Made by a program: the position numbers and the translations under genes
Notes under the pieces: model-generated
Database searches by the model: none
What the model saw: the letters and a program-made list of their open reading frames with translations, nothing else
What the model was told of the DNA's origin: nothing
From: Bacillota bacterium
GTDB taxonomy: Bacteria; Bacillota; Clostridia; Lachnospirales; Lachnospiraceae
Direction of reading: 5' to 3'
Assembly (NCBI GenBank): GCA_023414985.1
Contig: JAEZLY010000216.1
Span: 1 to 5,103 of the forward strand
Length of the DNA stretch: 5,103 bases
Part shown: one piece after another, positions 3,603 through 5,103 of the stretch
How positions within the stretch are numbered: position 1 is the stretch's first letter
How the letters are laid out: the number at the start of each line of letters is the position of its first letter

Positions 3603-5093
3603 ATGAAAAAAGTAAAAAGTATCGTGAGTATCGTTTTGTGCCTGATCATGATTACCTGCATGTTCACGGGCTGCGGCAAGGCTGAGAAGAATACGGCTGA
3701 CACCTCCGCAACGACAGACACAAATGCAACTGCAGAAGACACACAGGCTGCGGCTACCGAAGCACCTGCTGACACAGCATCCGCTGAACCGGTTCAGTTA
3801 AAGCTTGGTATCTGGCCTGAGGATACCTTGACAGAGCAGATTGCACAGCATGAAAAATTTGTATCCCGTTATAACGAGACACATCCCAATGTTGAAGTTA
3901 TTCCTTCCTACTATAAGTATTCTCCGGATAATTTCATATCCATGGCTTCTGCCGGAACAGCTCCGACCATCTTTGAGACCTGGTATACAGAGACACAGAA
4001 GCTGATTGACGCAGGACTTGTAGCGGATATCACAGAGAATCTGAAAGCACGTGGCTGGGATACAGCGATGAATCCTACCATTAAGGAACTGATGTCAAAG
4101 GACGGTAAGATCTATGGTATTCCCCGTGATGGTTACGGCTTAGGATTATATTTGAACCTTGAGTTATTTGAACAGGCAGGTCTGATTGATGCAGACGGAC
4201 TTCCGAAGTATCCGAAGACCTGGCAGGAGCTTGCAGAGACATCGAAGATCATTAAGGATAAGACAGGTGCAGCCGGCTTTGACTTATTGGCAATGGATCG
4301 TAATGCAGGCTGGCATTTCAGTCTGATTGCCTGGGATTTCGGCGCACAGCTCACTACAATAGATGCAAACGGCAAATATCAAGCTAACTTAGATAGTCCG
4401 GAAGCAATCGAAGCGATGGAATTCTGCCGTTCCTTAAAGTGGGATTATGATGTACTGACTCCCGATCCGTTGGCAGATGGTTGGTCAGAAGGCCATTCCA
4501 ACTTGGGTACCGGTGTATGTGCTATGTACCTTGGAGCAAATGACTCTGTAGCTCAGCCTACCGAGAACTTCGGTCTTCCTGTAGATAAGCTCGCATTGGT
4601 TCCTGCTCCCGCAGGCCCGAGAGGCAACCAGTATGTATTATCCGGCGGTACTCCTTATATGTTTGCACCGAATGCGACCAACGAAGAAATTGAAGCTGCA
4701 TTGGATTACCTGGTGGTTATGGGTAAGGCTCCGGTTGCCACGGAAGAAGCGATCGCAGGCTGGGAAACCGATTATCAGAGACAGGTTAGCACCGGAGTAC
4801 CGGTAATTCCCCGTTTCCCTTGCTGGATTGACCAGAAGGTACTGGACGCAGAGAGTGCGGTTATAGAGAAGTATAAAAATGTTGATATGAGACTCTTCAA
4901 TGATTTCTATGATTTGATGAAGAAGGATGGCGCACTCCATCTGGAGGAGCCGGTAGAGGTTCAGGCTATGTATCAGGAAATCTGCAACGTAATGCAGGAG
5001 GTCCTGACCAATAAGGATGCTGATATTCCTGCCCTGATGAAGCAGGCAGACGAGAATTATCAGTCAATCATTGATACGGCTAAGAATCAGTAA
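3603..5093 (+). CDS. ABC transporter substrate-binding lipoprotein (carbohydrate uptake, family 1 solute-binding protein)
   Basis: A 496-residue extracellular lipoprotein that would capture a sugar or oligosaccharide and deliver it to an ABC importer. The N-terminus is a lipoprotein signal peptide: MKKVK, a hydrophobic stretch at about 7-21, then lipobox FTGC with Cys24 as the lipidation site. Residues 25-62 form a flexible linker rich in Ala, Thr, Asp and Glu. The mature fold from about 65 on is the two-lobed family: IWPEDTLTEQIAQHEKFVSRYNETHPNVEV-type first lobe split here as IWPEDTLTEQIAQHEKF (70-86) and NETHPNVEVI (91-100), AGTAPTIFETW (117-127), DGKIYGIPRDGYGLGLYLN (167-185), TWQEL (206-210), and PAPAGPRG plus SGGTPYMFAP (334-356). 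Aromatic residues are frequent, as in sugar-binding pockets, but the substrate cannot be named. Length (about 470 mature) is at the long end of the family. AAGGGG at 3591-3596, 6 nt before ATG, sets the start. Permease genes would be expected after 5103. Upstream operators suggest substrate-controlled repression. Confidence 0.9.
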   Translation: MKKVKSIVSIVLCLIMITCMFTGCGKAEKNTADTSATTDTNATAEDTQAAATEAPADTASAEPVQLKLGIWPEDTLTEQIAQHEKFVSRYNETHPNVEVIPSYYKYSPDNFISMASAGTAPTIFETWYTETQKLIDAGLVADITENLKARGWDTAMNPTIKELMSKDGKIYGIPRDGYGLGLYLNLELFEQAGLIDADGLPKYPKTWQELAETSKIIKDKTGAAGFDLLAMDRNAGWHFSLIAWDFGAQLTTIDANGKYQANLDSPEAIEAMEFCRSLKWDYDVLTPDPLADGWSEGHSNLGTGVCAMYLGANDSVAQPTENFGLPVDKLALVPAPAGPRGNQYVLSGGTPYMFAPNATNEEIEAALDYLVVMGKAPVATEEAIAGWETDYQRQVSTGVPVIPRFPCWIDQKVLDAESAVIEKYKNVDMRLFNDFYDLMKKDGALHLEEPVEVQAMYQEICNVMQEVLTNKDADIPALMKQADENYQSIIDTAKNQ

Positions 5094-5103
5094 AGCAGAC
5101 AGG

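Noticed and set aside
4133..4940. Minus-strand frames within the solute-binding-protein gene
   Set aside because: They are antisense shadows of a clear coding region.

Overview
The window looks like a piece of a Clostridia chromosome, most likely a spore-forming Lachnospiraceae-type anaerobe. The evidence is moderate-to-low G+C, strong AGGAGG-type ribosome binding sites, an Lsa-type ABC-F protein, an HD-GYP phosphodiesterase, a lipoprotein sugar-binding protein with an Ala/Thr/Asp-rich linker, and a tiny Lys-rich protein. No tRNA, rRNA, insertion sequence, CRISPR array or phage gene is visible. Taxonomy is inferred from gene style, not from a marker gene.

Layout: (1) 1-482, + strand, the C-terminal part of an HD-GYP phosphohydrolase (probable c-di-GMP phosphodiesterase) whose start lies before the window. 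(2) 483-848, a 366-nt gap that reads as an mRNA leader: a six-codon ORF with a Shine-Dalgarno, a 39-codon ORF, and a Rho-independent terminator 64 nt before the next gene. A segment inside the second ORF can pair with the left arm of the terminator over 14 bp. (3) 849-2438, + strand, an Lsa-family ABC-F ribosomal protection protein. (4) 2439-2719, a gap with no convincing gene, ending in a -10 box. (5) 2720-2950, + strand, a 76-residue protein with a Spo0E-like pattern. (6) 2954-2998, a hairpin terminator usable in both directions. (7) 3029-3154, - strand, a 41-residue Lys/Pro-rich protein with its own ribosome binding site and promoter. (8) 3221-3602, the control region of the last gene: a sigma-A-type promoter, two mirrored ACGT-core operator blocks 63 bp apart, a 12-bp inverted repeat around the promoter, and a leader of about 240 nt with a micro-ORF and a hairpin. 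(9) 3603-5093, + strand, a lipoprotein solute-binding protein of a carbohydrate ABC transporter; its permease genes would be expected just past the window.

These are separate transcription units rather than one pathway. The most interesting parts are non-coding. The ABC-F leader has the layout of antibiotic-responsive ribosome-mediated attenuation, as known for other resistance ABC-F genes. The solute-binding-protein promoter has operators arranged as if for DNA looping by a repressor encoded elsewhere.
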